Virus record (IMG/VR): IMGVR_UViG_3300022689_000147
Coordinates: 1-35,876 of that record
Origin: a virus
Length of the DNA stretch: 35,876 nucleotides
Strand: one strand, 5' to 3'
Below are positions 16,990 to 25,225 of the stretch, one piece after another. The notes below the pieces were generated by a model. It was given only the letters and a program-made list of their open reading frames with translations. It did no database searches and had not been told where the DNA came from. The position numbers and the translations under genes are program-made. Numbering within the stretch: the first letter of the stretch is position 1; every line of letters begins with the position of its first letter.

Positions 16990-17612
16990 ATCATTTTATC
17001 TGCGTATCCTGTATCACCACTCACTTCATCATCTTTGATTTGTTCGCAGTACCCTGCAAGTCTAGAAACTTTTATTTTACTAGTGTCTTGCTTACTAATA
17101 AAATAATCACATCGTTGTAAATACTTAAAATTATTCTCGTTATTTTCATTAATGTACTTTTCAGTAGCACGTAGAATTAAAGATTTAGAATTGTATTCAG
17201 GATATTCTGAAATAAACCATAACATCTTTTTAAGAGTAGATTTCTTATCTACTAATTTTCCAGATGCTCTGGTATCTTTGAACAACTTTCTGTATTCATC
17301 AATCCAATTTTCTACATCATCACTACTGAGTCTGGTATTCTGCTTGTCACTTAATGTTACTTTACTAATAACACCACTTTTTAAAAATTCAATACCCTTA
17401 CTTCTTAATTCAAATTCAAAGAATTCACTTTCGTAATCAACTATTTTGATGTATTTGCTACATTGCAACTCTTCTAAGCATATGTTATAAAATTTATCTT
17501 TAACCTCATAACATTCTTGTTTACTGTGTAATATTGTTGCACTATAAATGTTTAGGTCTTTAGGTAGACCATTAACATCAATCTGAATTACTTCATTATT
17601 CAAAATTTTCAT
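16986..17612 (-). CDS. Hypothetical protein, 208 aa, before helicase
   Basis: Starts MKILNNEVIQIDVNGLPKDL. The middle part looks like a small winged-helix-type segment (LRSKGIEFLKSGVISKVTL, about 69-87); the C-terminal half is helical (NWIDEYRKLFKDTRASGK...), ending with SRLAGYCEQIKDD. No family recognised. Overlaps the zinc-protein gene by 17 nt upstream and the helicase by ATGA downstream. Position just ahead of a DnaB-like helicase would suit a loader or adaptor, but this is inference. Confidence 0.7.
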   Translation of the reverse strand: MKILNNEVIQIDVNGLPKDLNIYSATILHSKQECYEVKDKFYNICLEELQCSKYIKIVDYESEFFEFELRSKGIEFLKSGVISKVTLSDKQNTRLSSDDVENWIDEYRKLFKDTRASGKLVDKKSTLKKMLWFISEYPEYNSKSLILRATEKYINENNENNFKYLQRCDYFISKQDTSKIKVSRLAGYCEQIKDDEVSGDTGYADKMI

Positions 17613-17784
17613 TTTTCATTCCTATTTCTGTAAAAGAGAGAGGGTCAAAATCATCAGCAGTATCTACTGAGACTTCACCCTCTCTGTTACATAAAGGACA
17701 TACTATATCAGATTCAGATTCTGGATCATATATGTATCCAATACCCAAACACTGAGGACATTCTGTTTTTTTATTATCTTTCAT
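17596..17784 (-). CDS. Small zinc-finger protein (DnaJ-type CxxCxGxG)
   Basis: 62 aa from ATG 17784 (MKDNKKTECPQCLGIGYIYD); a TTG seven codons upstream is less likely. CPQCLGIG and CPLCNREG are two CxxCxxxG repeats as in the DnaJ zinc domain, about 18 residues apart, enough for one zinc site. Such small proteins occur often in phage replication operons; function unknown. Overlaps the next gene by 17 nt. Confidence 0.75.
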   Translation of the reverse strand: MKDNKKTECPQCLGIGYIYDPESESDIVCPLCNREGEVSVDTADDFDPLSFTEIGMKNENFE

Positions 17785-17827
17785 TGTATTTTGGTTAAAA
17801 TGCAATATAATAAATAATAAAATATCA

Positions 17828-18970
17828 TCAAACTAGGTTCTTAAACCTGGTATAAGTAATACTTGATTTGGGAAAAGCCTGTAATGCTTTATTAACCCAA
17901 TCTTCATCTTTAGTATTAATAACAGAAAGTATCCATATTTTAGCTCTATGTCCCTCTCTAATTCTCACTATTCTACCAACTCTCTGTACTAAATCCAGAG
18001 ACTTAGATGTAAGTTGTACAATTAACGCACTGTCTAATTTAGGTATATTTTCACCTTCATTAAGAGCTTTTATACAACTTAATCTGTTAATAGATCCTCT
18101 TTTCAATCTATCTAAATCTTTACTGTCAGTTTTAGAATGATATCTATATGGACATAATATTTCTGCTTGTTTTATGCTACCAGCAAATATCAAGAAGCGT
18201 TCATTTTTATTGAAATACTTTTTAATTATATGTTGAGCAGCTTCAGTTTTACTTGGTAAATCATATATAAATCTCATTCTGTTAAGATATAAATACATTG
18301 GTACATCTTTACCAGAAAACTGTATTTTATTAATTACAGCTGTCAATGCATCATATCTACTCTTTTCAGAAGTAATATATGCATCTTTGGTTTTAGGTTT
18401 AACTTTAAAGTTACGTTTAGTACTTAAGTCAAGTTCTATTACATTTATGTCAAAAGGTGCTACAACACCGTCTTTAACTCCTTGCTCCAATGGATAATTA
18501 AATGATATTTTCAACATAAGCTGTCGATATAATATATCTCTTTTATCTTCATCTTCAGGTGGAGTAGCTGTTAAAGCAATTATTGACTTTACTGTATTAT
18601 TATTAAAGAACTGTGAATTAGCTTCCGTTACTCTATGCGCTTCATCCAATATTACCAAATCATAAGTTTGTTTTTTAATCTTATTGATTGACACATAACA
18701 GTATCTATCAATTTGACCATAGAGAGTTTTACCTCCCCAATATTCAAACTCATTTTTCCAACCTTCATCTCGTAAAGTTTCAGTAGGTACTACAAGTAAT
18801 ATTCTAGCTCTTTTTTTAGATTTAGAATCAACATGCTTTGCAGCCATGACACCAATTCTGGATTTACCAGAACCAGTGCACATAGCTAACAAAGACTTTT
18901 CACCACTTGCTACCCAAGTATCAAAACCCTTTTTTTGTATCTTATCTTTAACTTTATTTACCTGTTTCAT
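17828..18970 (-). CDS. SF2 DNA helicase
   Basis: 380 aa. Motif I MCTGSGKSRIG (about 30-40), motif II LDEAH (about 108-112), motif III LTATPP (about 133-138), and motif VI LVQRVGRIVRIREG (about 330-343) place it in superfamily 2. Short for the family, with no accessory domains apparent. Probable roles are fork remodelling or recombination, like T4 UvsW-type proteins. ATGA overlap with the primase-like gene upstream. Basic C-terminus. Confidence 0.88.
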   Translation of the reverse strand: MKQVNKVKDKIQKKGFDTWVASGEKSLLAMCTGSGKSRIGVMAAKHVDSKSKKRARILLVVPTETLRDEGWKNEFEYWGGKTLYGQIDRYCYVSINKIKKQTYDLVILDEAHRVTEANSQFFNNNTVKSIIALTATPPEDEDKRDILYRQLMLKISFNYPLEQGVKDGVVAPFDINVIELDLSTKRNFKVKPKTKDAYITSEKSRYDALTAVINKIQFSGKDVPMYLYLNRMRFIYDLPSKTEAAQHIIKKYFNKNERFLIFAGSIKQAEILCPYRYHSKTDSKDLDRLKRGSINRLSCIKALNEGENIPKLDSALIVQLTSKSLDLVQRVGRIVRIREGHRAKIWILSVINTKDEDWVNKALQAFPKSSITYTRFKNLV

Positions 18971-19716
18971 ATCTTTATAAATTTAGGTATGAAACCACCT
19001 TGTACACATCCTGGAATAGGCATTAATTGATTGCTACCACCAGTTTGATCTAGATCTTCACCTGCAAATTCCTTTATGGACATATACCAATTATATCCAT
19101 TGGGAGATATTTGTTTAGCATATTCACTAGCTCTTTTAGTATTAACTAATATGTGATATCCTCCTCTGGATTCCAGAATCTTTACGAATTCATTTGATTT
19201 AAATCCATCTTCATTCATAATTGGAAATATATCTTTAAGTCCATTTAAGTCTATATTCTTAGTATCTATATCAAAGTCTAACCAATGTGTATTGTTCTTT
19301 GATTTGGCTCTTTGTATACAACTAATTGTCTCTGCATGTGGATTATAAAAATGATTTCCATTTGCCACAGCATGGGCAAATCTTACTAACACATCTCTAT
19401 TAGCTGTAATACAATCCCTTGGTGTAGGAGTTATATATACAGCTAAAGACTTTTGAGTTGCAGGTGTATTCTTTAATGTGTAACTATTAATAGGAGCTTC
19501 AAGCTGTTTTAGCTTATTAAATAAATACTCCTTGTTACTGGTAAATCTTTTCAACTGCATTTTATCAGATGATGTGGATTTTAAATCATCATCATACTTT
19601 TTACGAGCAAACAAAGCTACATAAAACTTCTCGTAATCATTTAAATCAGGCAACCAATCTATAAATTCTCTTAAGAGTTTTTCGTCTTCTATTATTTTAT
19701 ACGTTTCTTGTTTCAT
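18967..19716 (-). CDS. Archaeo-eukaryotic-primase-like protein (PrimPol superfamily)
   Basis: 249 aa. An N-terminal helical part (FYVALFARKKYD, LKRFTSNKEYLF) is followed by an AEP-type core: THWLDFDIDTK with DFDID at 147-151 (DxD metal site), ESRGGYHIL at 182-190 (sxH-like, H188), and GGSNQLMPIPGCVQGG near the C-terminus (about 225-240), as in PrimPol proteins. It could prime or copy short stretches of DNA. Its presence beside a TOPRIM primase is unusual. No helicase or zinc domain is fused. Located between the SF2 helicase and PolB. Confidence 0.65.
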   Translation of the reverse strand: MKQETYKIIEDEKLLREFIDWLPDLNDYEKFYVALFARKKYDDDLKSTSSDKMQLKRFTSNKEYLFNKLKQLEAPINSYTLKNTPATQKSLAVYITPTPRDCITANRDVLVRFAHAVANGNHFYNPHAETISCIQRAKSKNNTHWLDFDIDTKNIDLNGLKDIFPIMNEDGFKSNEFVKILESRGGYHILVNTKRASEYAKQISPNGYNWYMSIKEFAGEDLDQTGGSNQLMPIPGCVQGGFIPKFIKI

Positions 19717-20060
19717 TATCCTAATTGATTATAAATTACTTCTTTTACCGCATTTTCAGCAGCAATAACTTCGTCAGTACTAAGTTCAATTTCTTCATTT
19801 GTATCATCATCTATTTTTACAACACTAAATGATTTAAACTGAACATTATTGTATTTAATATCTACCACCAAAGGTTCACTCAAATTATCTCCTTCTGATC
19901 TATCATCAGTATCAAAAACAGCTACACCTTCAGTATAAATAGTGTTTAAATCATGACCTTCAAAAGTAATTTCTCCTTTTTCATAATCTGGAATAAATTG
20001 CCAATTTTCTTTTTTAGATTGTGCAATTGTTTCATAAACTTTGTTTGCTTTTACATTCAT
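19716..20060 (-). CDS. Hypothetical acidic protein, 114 aa
   Basis: Starts MNVKANKVYETIAQSKKENW. Contains short beta-strand segments (GEITFEGHDLNTIYTEGVAV, LVVDIKYNNVQFKSFSVVKI) and an acidic C-terminal helix. No family recognised. Shares one base with the primase-like gene. It lies between PolB and the AEP-like gene, hence a replication accessory role is possible. Confidence 0.7.
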   Translation of the reverse strand: MNVKANKVYETIAQSKKENWQFIPDYEKGEITFEGHDLNTIYTEGVAVFDTDDRSEGDNLSEPLVVDIKYNNVQFKSFSVVKIDDDTNEEIELSTDEVIAAENAVKEVIYNQLG

Positions 20061-20103
20061 ATTTTAAATTATTATAGATTTAGATTTATTCAGATTTATT
20101 ATA

Positions 20104-21963
20104 CTAATTGAACATGCTTAACTGTTCTGGCTCTACCACACGTATAATCTTATTACATTCATTTACATAATATTGATAATCTATTTTATAATCTTTTATT
20201 GGCTTATTAATATATTGATTAAATATAGTAACTCCCCATCCAGACTCAATCATAGATTGTCTACCATCTTCATGAACTTTGTAGAACGAACCGCCTTTTT
20301 TAGATATATAATATCTATTCGTTTTTTGTAACTTTTCACGTATAGGTATAGGATTCATATTTTTATCTATTTCTACTTTACCTATCTCAACTGTCCAACC
20401 TTGATTAGCTTTAAACATACCGCAAAAATCATATATGTTTTTATGATTTCGTATAGTTTCTTCAATTGGCTTATTATAAATAAAATACTCTTTCAATGCT
20501 ATTTGTACAATTTTAAAAGAAGTATTTTTCCAAATATCTTTATCTATTTCAAACGCACCTTTATATTTTATACTACCTGCAGTATTAACTGCTAAATAAT
20601 TATTAACATCTCTTAGTACTAACTTCTCGTATGTATCATGTTCTAATTCAAGCTTAGTCATATTTTCCCATTTAGAACATATATCCATATATAATTCTTT
20701 TTTTGATTTTGGTATAATACATTCTAAACCGTCTGTATTTATCATTAACATTTTAAAACCATTATCTTGTAATTCTTCAGCTAACATTGTCAATAGTAAT
20801 TGTCCATTAACTGTTATTTTCATAGTAAACAATGGGTCATAGAAAAAAGAGTAAACACTATTTGATTTACCAAATGAACCATTCAATGCTAATTTATAGG
20901 CTTTATTTCTTGGGTCTGATTTGGGAATTTTAGCTCTTTCATCATATAACCATTTATAAATTTTACAAAACCTATTTGATAAATGCTGTGGATAAAAATT
21001 ATTGTTAATTGCAAGATTTGGATAATATGATTTAACATCACTACTTAGTATTAACTCATCTTCTTTTGGAATATATATTCCTGGATATGTTGCACCATGG
21101 ATTCCTCCAGTGCCAAAATCATATTTAAATCCTTTATAAATGACTGATTCATTCAATGCATTTTTAGTTTGAGTTATTACTTTATCTTTTATCTTGTTAA
21201 AAAATAAATTAAATTCTTTAGACTTATATTTTATATTAGAAAGTATTACGTCTTTAAAATCTATTTTATGTCTATAAGTTCTTCCTTCTTTAATATCTTT
21301 TTTACTCTTACCTTTTAATGATAAAAAATGTAAAAATATTTCCTCACCTATTTTGGTGTCATTCGCATTTAAAATATCTGTGTTAATAATATTACCAATG
21401 TTTTTTCTCATATCAATTGCAGAGCGAGTCATTTGATAGAGCTTCTCTGTAATCACTACATCGTTAATATTATATTTTATTATATCATCTATTTCACTAA
21501 ACTTTACTAATTGATCAAATTTAATTGGTAAGTCTTGTATCCATTCATGATTAATAGCTATTGCCACCTGCTTCAATGAAGTACGCTTAGCTTTATTATC
21601 AAAATGATATATTTTAAAAAGATCCAACTGGGGTATTTGAACAAACCAACTAGGTATACTAGACCACTCTTCGTTAATAATACGTTGTGATTCAGTATAT
21701 AATAAATCATTGATTTGTGCATAATCCATTTTTACCAACATATCAGCGTTGGTAATAATATAATGGAGTACAGGGTAGTCGTAGTTTATATTATTAAACC
21801 CGACTAACCCTTTGAGTTCTGAGCAGGTAAGAAACTCAATGTACTCCTTTATTTGGTTGTTACGTTCAGATATTTCAAATATACGAATATCACCAGTGTC
21901 CTTATTTATTCCAGTATAAGAATGAAAATTAGGAAACTGTTCTATATCGTATATTTCGATCAT
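20104..21963 (-). CDS. DNA polymerase family B with 3'-5' exonuclease
   Basis: 619 aa, compact. Exonuclease: YDIEQF with D6 and E8 (Exo I), GFNNINYDYP (about 55-64, Exo II), YNIND ending at D168 (Exo III). Polymerase: TGGIHG (285-290, YxGG-like), motif A SDVKSYYPNL with D309, motif B KLALNGSFGKSNS (about 357-369), motif C MINTDG (N409-T-D411). The first Asp of the usual DTD is Asn here, while the catalytic second Asp is kept. It replicates the phage genome with proofreading. No terminal-protein region recognised. Confidence 0.9.
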   Translation of the reverse strand: MIEIYDIEQFPNFHSYTGINKDTGDIRIFEISERNNQIKEYIEFLTCSELKGLVGFNNINYDYPVLHYIITNADMLVKMDYAQINDLLYTESQRIINEEWSSIPSWFVQIPQLDLFKIYHFDNKAKRTSLKQVAIAINHEWIQDLPIKFDQLVKFSEIDDIIKYNINDVVITEKLYQMTRSAIDMRKNIGNIINTDILNANDTKIGEEIFLHFLSLKGKSKKDIKEGRTYRHKIDFKDVILSNIKYKSKEFNLFFNKIKDKVITQTKNALNESVIYKGFKYDFGTGGIHGATYPGIYIPKEDELILSSDVKSYYPNLAINNNFYPQHLSNRFCKIYKWLYDERAKIPKSDPRNKAYKLALNGSFGKSNSVYSFFYDPLFTMKITVNGQLLLTMLAEELQDNGFKMLMINTDGLECIIPKSKKELYMDICSKWENMTKLELEHDTYEKLVLRDVNNYLAVNTAGSIKYKGAFEIDKDIWKNTSFKIVQIALKEYFIYNKPIEETIRNHKNIYDFCGMFKANQGWTVEIGKVEIDKNMNPIPIREKLQKTNRYYISKKGGSFYKVHEDGRQSMIESGWGVTIFNQYINKPIKDYKIDYQYYVNECNKIIRVVEPEQLSMFN

Positions 21964-21969
21964 AACATT

Positions 21970-22329
21970 TTACTTTTTCTTGGAAAACAATACTCCAAGT
22001 TCTTGACTCCACTCTTCCATTTCATCACGAAGATCGGATAATTTACTTTCAGCTTTTTCTAATTTAAATTTAGCTGTTGCAATTCCTTCAAGATAAGCTT
22101 TTGAAGAACCAGCCCCTTTAATTTCATCAGTAGGATATCTAGCAGCTGTAAGTTTTTCTTTACTATCTTCTACTTCAGTTTCTGCATCAACAATAGCTGA
22201 TTCCAATGCACTTAATTGAGATTTAATAGCTGCATTAGCTTTTCTCTCATTTCTTGTTGCAATTACTTTATCAGAATCTCCCTGAAGTCTTGCCATTGTT
22301 TCTTTTACAAAATTACTCATAATGTCCAT
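21970..22329 (-). CDS. Coiled-coil hypothetical protein, about 116-119 aa
   Basis: Two candidate starts: ATG 22329 (MDIMSNFVK) after AAACAA, or the internal ATG at 22320. Residues 28-60 and 80-110 are long charged helices (SALESAIVDAETEVEDSKEK; KLEKAESKLSDLRDEMEEW) with coiled-coil heptads. Ends SKKK. No family recognised. Sits 6 nt before polB and may be a structural or replication accessory protein. Confidence 0.7.
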   Translation of the reverse strand: MDIMSNFVKETMARLQGDSDKVIATRNERKANAAIKSQLSALESAIVDAETEVEDSKEKLTAARYPTDEIKGAGSSKAYLEGIATAKFKLEKAESKLSDLRDEMEEWSQELGVLFSKKK

Positions 22330-22334
22330 TTGTT

Positions 22335-23399
22335 TTAAATTAAAATTTGTTTTTTGATTACTTTACTTACTTTATTTTTATTGATTAACACTGGGTCGTT
22401 TAAAATATAATTATTTACATCTGTTGCATCTGTTTCTTTTACTTTCTCTTCACTTGAAGTAGTTAATTCCCAAGAGAATTCTTCAAAAGCAGTATTTTTA
22501 GTAGCTTCAGTAATTATTGATTTGCCATAATGATCACCAGTTGTATTAGCTACGTTAATTATTGATTTATCAAAGTGAGCAATATTTTTAGTACTTGCAT
22601 ATTCTATAGCTTCAGCTTCACTTAATATAGTATAGTTTGTATCTTCAAGGTTAAAATTATCAGTTCCTCTATAATGTAAATTATCAAATACCTTGAAATA
22701 AACATATCTACGCCGCCCATCTTGATTCTCAGAAATTCTAATAACCCTTAATAATCTACCATCATAGGTATTAGAATAATTACTAGTTATTACATAATCC
22801 CCTACTTCTAATTCTTTATGTTTATCTTGATCTTCATTTTTATAAACTTTTTCTAGATTATTATCGCTTATTGCTTCCTTTACACCCTCTAAACCAACCC
22901 AAGAAAAATCATAAACTCCTGATTTTTGGATACGTGTTATTTTATGTATACTACCTTTTTCTTTTAGTTTTTTAAAGTAAGGAATATCATTACATCCATG
23001 ATCAAGATTAGATTTTGTATCTACAACTTTAACATAATCACCTACTTTTAAATCTATATCTTTTTTCTTTTCCTCAGTATCTATATTATATACACCAGTT
23101 TCTATATTATACACATGTGGTAAATAATCTGGATGTATATCAAAACAAATAGCTTTAATATTACATTTCCATTTATTATGTTCAGGGTGTACAATATTAT
23201 CAACTTTTTTATTCAATATATTTTGATAATGGTCAGACTGATCAAACCAAAATATTTCCCCTTTTTTTACATTGGTTTCTAGAAGAGTTCCAACAGCTCC
23301 CTTAAAATCATCTATTGTTAAATTTCGATTTAATATTGCTTTAAATTTACCAGGCCCTGGGGAAAATGGAGAATGTTCAATATCTTTTTTATCTTTCAT
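22335..23399 (-). CDS. Hypothetical protein with two SH3-like repeats, 354 aa
   Basis: Two similar stretches, DLKVGDYVKVVDTKSN (about 115-130) and ELEVGDYVITSNYSNT (about 195-210), look like small SH3/KOW-like barrels that recognise nucleic acid or peptide. The N-terminal part is Pro/Gly-rich (HSPFSPGPGKF); the C-terminus is acidic then basic. I cannot name a family. Start overlaps the previous stop in ATGA. Gene order suggests association with the replication block. Confidence 0.65.
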   Translation of the reverse strand: MKDKKDIEHSPFSPGPGKFKAILNRNLTIDDFKGAVGTLLETNVKKGEIFWFDQSDHYQNILNKKVDNIVHPEHNKWKCNIKAICFDIHPDYLPHVYNIETGVYNIDTEEKKKDIDLKVGDYVKVVDTKSNLDHGCNDIPYFKKLKEKGSIHKITRIQKSGVYDFSWVGLEGVKEAISDNNLEKVYKNEDQDKHKELEVGDYVITSNYSNTYDGRLLRVIRISENQDGRRRYVYFKVFDNLHYRGTDNFNLEDTNYTILSEAEAIEYASTKNIAHFDKSIINVANTTGDHYGKSIITEATKNTAFEEFSWELTTSSEEKVKETDATDVNNYILNDPVLINKNKVSKVIKKQILI

Positions 23400-23644
23400 A
23401 GTTGTTGCATTTCTTGAATTAAATAAGTTCCTGGATATATTATATCAACATTATATTTAATATTAATATAATTCTTTTTTTCTTTCATCATATCATCAAA
23501 TACATCATCATATTCTGAATAGAACTTAGATTTATGCAATTTTATTGTGATAACCTTTTTAAATAATGTCAATTCTAAATATTTGACATAAAAAAACCTC
23601 GAAAAGATTTCCGAGGGTGCTATTGCAAAACTCTTTGTTTGCAT
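23396..23644 (-). CDS. Hypothetical protein, 82 aa, start uncertain
   Basis: ATG 23644 chosen (MQTKSFAIAPSEIFSRFF); an ATG at 23698 would give 100 aa. The reading frame covers a terminator-like hairpin at 23590-23616, so the true start could also lie downstream of it. The coding status is supported by the ATGA overlap with the next gene and its regular composition (YINIKYNVDIIYPGTYLIQE). No family recognised. Confidence 0.4.
   Translation of the reverse strand: MQTKSFAIAPSEIFSRFFYVKYLELTLFKKVITIKLHKSKFYSEYDDVFDDMMKEKKNYINIKYNVDIIYPGTYLIQEMQQL
23590..23616 (-). terminator. Hairpin with T-run after tRNA cluster
   Basis: CCTCG (23597-23601) and CGAGG (23612-23616) enclose a 10-nt loop, followed on the minus strand by seven T (complement of 23590-23596). 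It would end the tRNA transcript, though the reading frame of the next gene runs across it. Confidence 0.7.
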
Positions 23645-23720
23645 ATAAATTTTAATTTTTGTTTTTAATAACTTAGATCTTGACATTAGTGTTAGCATTA
23701 TAATTTAGTTTAAGTGTTTG

Positions 23721-23793
23721 TATTCCCACAGGGAGTCGAACCCTGGTTTCTACATAGAAAGTGTAGCGTCCTAGACCACTAGACGACAGGAAC
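23721..23793 (-). tRNA. tRNA-Glu (TTC)
   Basis: Acceptor GTTCCTG pairs with TGGGAAT (mainly A-T/G-C with G-T), T loop TTCGACT, anticodon stem CTACA/TGTAG and loop CTTTCTA reading TTC. Closest tRNA gene to the replication block. Confidence 0.93.
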
Positions 23794-23809
23794 ATAATTT
23801 TTAATTTAG

Positions 23810-23891
23810 TGCACCCTATGGGATTTGAACCCATACCTCCAAAGAGACAAGATTTTAAGTCTTGCGTGTCTGCCAGTTCCACCAAGAGTGC
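23810..23891 (-). tRNA. tRNA-Leu (TAA)
   Basis: Acceptor GCACTCT/AGGGTGC, Leu-type D arm (TGGTGGAACTGGCAGAC), long variable arm, anticodon stem CAAGA/TCTTG with loop CTTAAAA reading TAA. Decodes UUA, abundant in A/T-rich genes. Confidence 0.93.
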
Positions 23892-23894
23892 TTT

Positions 23895-24308
23895 TTATTT
23901 TTTATAAATATCAGACTTATATTTAAGTTTACTATATTCTGGATTATCCATCCTAATTATTCTATTTGTAATAGAAAGGCTTTTAGATAATTTTTGTATA
24001 TCTTTAGATATATATTTATTAGGATTATTAATATCTCCAAATATATCAACTGCTTGTCTACTTTGTACATTCCTATTTACTGTTGTAGGTATGCTTATAG
24101 CAACTTGTGATTGTCCATAAAGTCCCACAACATTTACAACAAGTTGATTTTGTATAGGAACTGATGGTAATACAGTTGTACCTGTAAATGGAGAAACTCC
24201 CCAAATACTACCTGTATTTTGTTGTGAATATCCTTTATACACAACTAATACGAATAAAATTATAGTCAGTATAACTGAAGCTATAAAGTTTGATTTTTTA
24301 ATTTTCAT
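23895..24308 (-). CDS. Signal-anchored hypothetical protein, 137 aa
   Basis: The N-terminus MKIKKSNFIASVILTIILFV is a typical positively charged signal or anchor segment, one TM helix at about 9-25; a signal peptide cleaved after GYSQ is possible. The rest is beta/loop-like (SPFTGTTVLPSVPIQ, QLVVNVVGLYGQSQVAISIP) and may face the periplasm. No known domain. Isolated between tRNA-Leu and a tRNA-like element, so an accessory cargo gene. Confidence 0.65.
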   Translation of the reverse strand: MKIKKSNFIASVILTIILFVLVVYKGYSQQNTGSIWGVSPFTGTTVLPSVPIQNQLVVNVVGLYGQSQVAISIPTTVNRNVQSRQAVDIFGDINNPNKYISKDIQKLSKSLSITNRIIRMDNPEYSKLKYKSDIYKK

Positions 24309-24335
24309 AATTTTTGAATTTAAGTTTAATATATA

Positions 24336-24435
24336 ATCTCATGAGAGGATTCGAACCTCTATTTTAATACTGTTCTTTAACACTAATTCAAAAAATATTT
24401 TTAGTATTACGTAATACCTCTTATACTACATGAGA
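24336..24435 (-). tRNA. tRNA-like gene with about 28 extra nt in the anticodon loop
   Basis: Acceptor TCTCATG/CATGAGA is perfect, the T arm is AGAGG-TTCGAAT-CCTCT, and a D arm with GG is present. A 7-bp perfect stem TAATACT/AGTATTA stands where the anticodon stem should be, but it encloses 31 nt (24361-24411 region) instead of a 7-nt loop. Total length is 100 nt. No anticodon can be assigned. Either a minimal intron-like insertion or a decayed tRNA. Confidence 0.6.
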
Positions 24436-24645
24436 TTAAGAATATCCAAGAATATCCTGCTCTTTTATTGGAAATATAGGCGTATTGTTAACAGTCACTT
24501 GATAGCATCCCAAAGCTTCATTATATCCAGCAAATCTACATTTCCCTGTAATGGATGTAAATTTGTTCCATATAATTTTACCCTCGTTGTCTCGTGCATT
24601 AATTCTAACAGTTACACTTTTTCCAATTAAATTATCCCAGTTCAT
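24436..24645 (-). CDS. Small hypothetical protein, 69 aa
   Basis: Starts MNWDNLIGKSVTVRINARDN. A short beta-rich protein (SVTVRIN, KFTSITGKCRFAGY, CYQVTVNNTPIFPI) that may form one small barrel. The stop codon abuts the 5' end of the tRNA-like gene. Lies between this and the 3' half of the split tRNA. No family named, but small proteins of this style occur in Bacteroidota phage tRNA clusters in my recollection. Confidence 0.65.
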   Translation of the reverse strand: MNWDNLIGKSVTVRINARDNEGKIIWNKFTSITGKCRFAGYNEALGCYQVTVNNTPIFPIKEQDILGYS

Positions 24646-24680
24646 AGTTTTATAGTTTTATAGTTTTATAAAAATCATTG

Positions 24681-24716
24681 TTGGCCCCAAGAGACTCGAA
24701 CTCTTAACCTTCTGAT
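24681..24716 (-). tRNA. 3' half of a split tRNA gene
   Basis: Minus-strand ATCAG (3' side of the anticodon stem), variable loop, T arm AAGAG-TTCGAGT-CTCTT, and acceptor end GGGGCCA plus A. Its missing 5' half is 494 nt away at 25211-25244, with which it pairs in both acceptor (TGGCCTC/GGGGCCA) and anticodon (CTGAT/ATCAG) stems. Confidence 0.8.
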
Positions 24717-25210
24717 TGTTTGCAATATTTATTGTTTTGTTGTTTTATTATGAACTTATTCATATCTTGTGGACCTAGTAGGACTCGAACCTACACTCCC
24801 ACTGCTTATGAGGCAGGAATTTTCACCAATTAAACTATAGGTCCATGAAAAATTGTATAATATGTCAAAATAAATTAACAACTACACAAGTTAAATATTG
24901 TTCTAATAATTGTAAACAAAAAGCTCATTATAATAAGCATAAAACAAACACCAACTCTACATATTCTCAATACAAACGAGGAGTAGAAAGAAAACTAGAA
25001 TTAGTAAATAGTATAGGTGGTGTTTGTTCAAAATGCGGATATAATAAGAATCTAGCAGCACTGCATTTTCATCATTTAAAAGATAAGAAATTTGGTATAG
25101 ATATTAGAAAAATATCTAACACTAAAATGCTTACTCTTAAAGAAGAAGTTGTAAAATGCATACTATTATGTGCAAATTGCCATGCTGAGGAACATAATCC
25201 TCACATGAAC
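24717..25210. mobile_element. Insertion in tRNA anticodon loop: tRNA(CAT) plus HNH gene
   Basis: About 494 nt between the two halves of a tRNA gene. It holds a complete tRNA(CAT) and, on the opposite strand, an HNH endonuclease gene that starts one base beyond the tRNA 5' end. Exact edges depend on the lost anticodon. No group I intron core that I can recognise. Most likely created by HNH-driven homing into a tRNA array. Confidence 0.65.
24770..24844 (-). tRNA. tRNA with CAT anticodon (Met, or Ile2 if lysidine-modified)
   Basis: Acceptor GGACCTA/TAGGTCC, T arm GTAGG-TTCGAGT-CCTAC, anticodon loop CTCATAA reading CAT. The initiator tRNA is elsewhere (25756), so this is elongator Met or the AUA-reading Ile2. 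It lies inside the insertion that splits a neighbouring tRNA. Confidence 0.88.
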
Positions 25211-25225
25211 ATCAGTTCTCTCTAA
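24845..25225 (+). CDS. HNH endonuclease, only plus-strand gene
   Basis: 126 aa. N-terminal treble-clef-like zinc site C4xxC7 and C19xxxC23, then the HNH core: GGVCSKCGYNKNL (C61, C64), HFHH (74-77), and LLCANCHAEEH (C109, C112, H113, H117). A DNA endonuclease expected to cut a tRNA-gene target for homing. The ATG is adjacent to the tRNA(CAT) 5' end, and the final codons (NISSL-stop) are read from the 5' half of the split tRNA, showing it invaded that gene. Every other gene in the window is on the minus strand. Confidence 0.85.
   Translation: MKNCIICQNKLTTTQVKYCSNNCKQKAHYNKHKTNTNSTYSQYKRGVERKLELVNSIGGVCSKCGYNKNLAALHFHHLKDKKFGIDIRKISNTKMLTLKEEVVKCILLCANCHAEEHNPHMNISSL

Noticed and set aside
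23673-23885. 70-residue frame
   Set aside because: Covers tRNA-Glu and tRNA-Leu; a translation artefact (GSNPIGCT, ETRVRLPVG).
24717-25210. Group I intron inside the split tRNA
   Set aside because: No P3-P7 core sequence was seen by eye, and the insert contains a full tRNA and an antisense ORF; left open for a covariance search rather than claimed.
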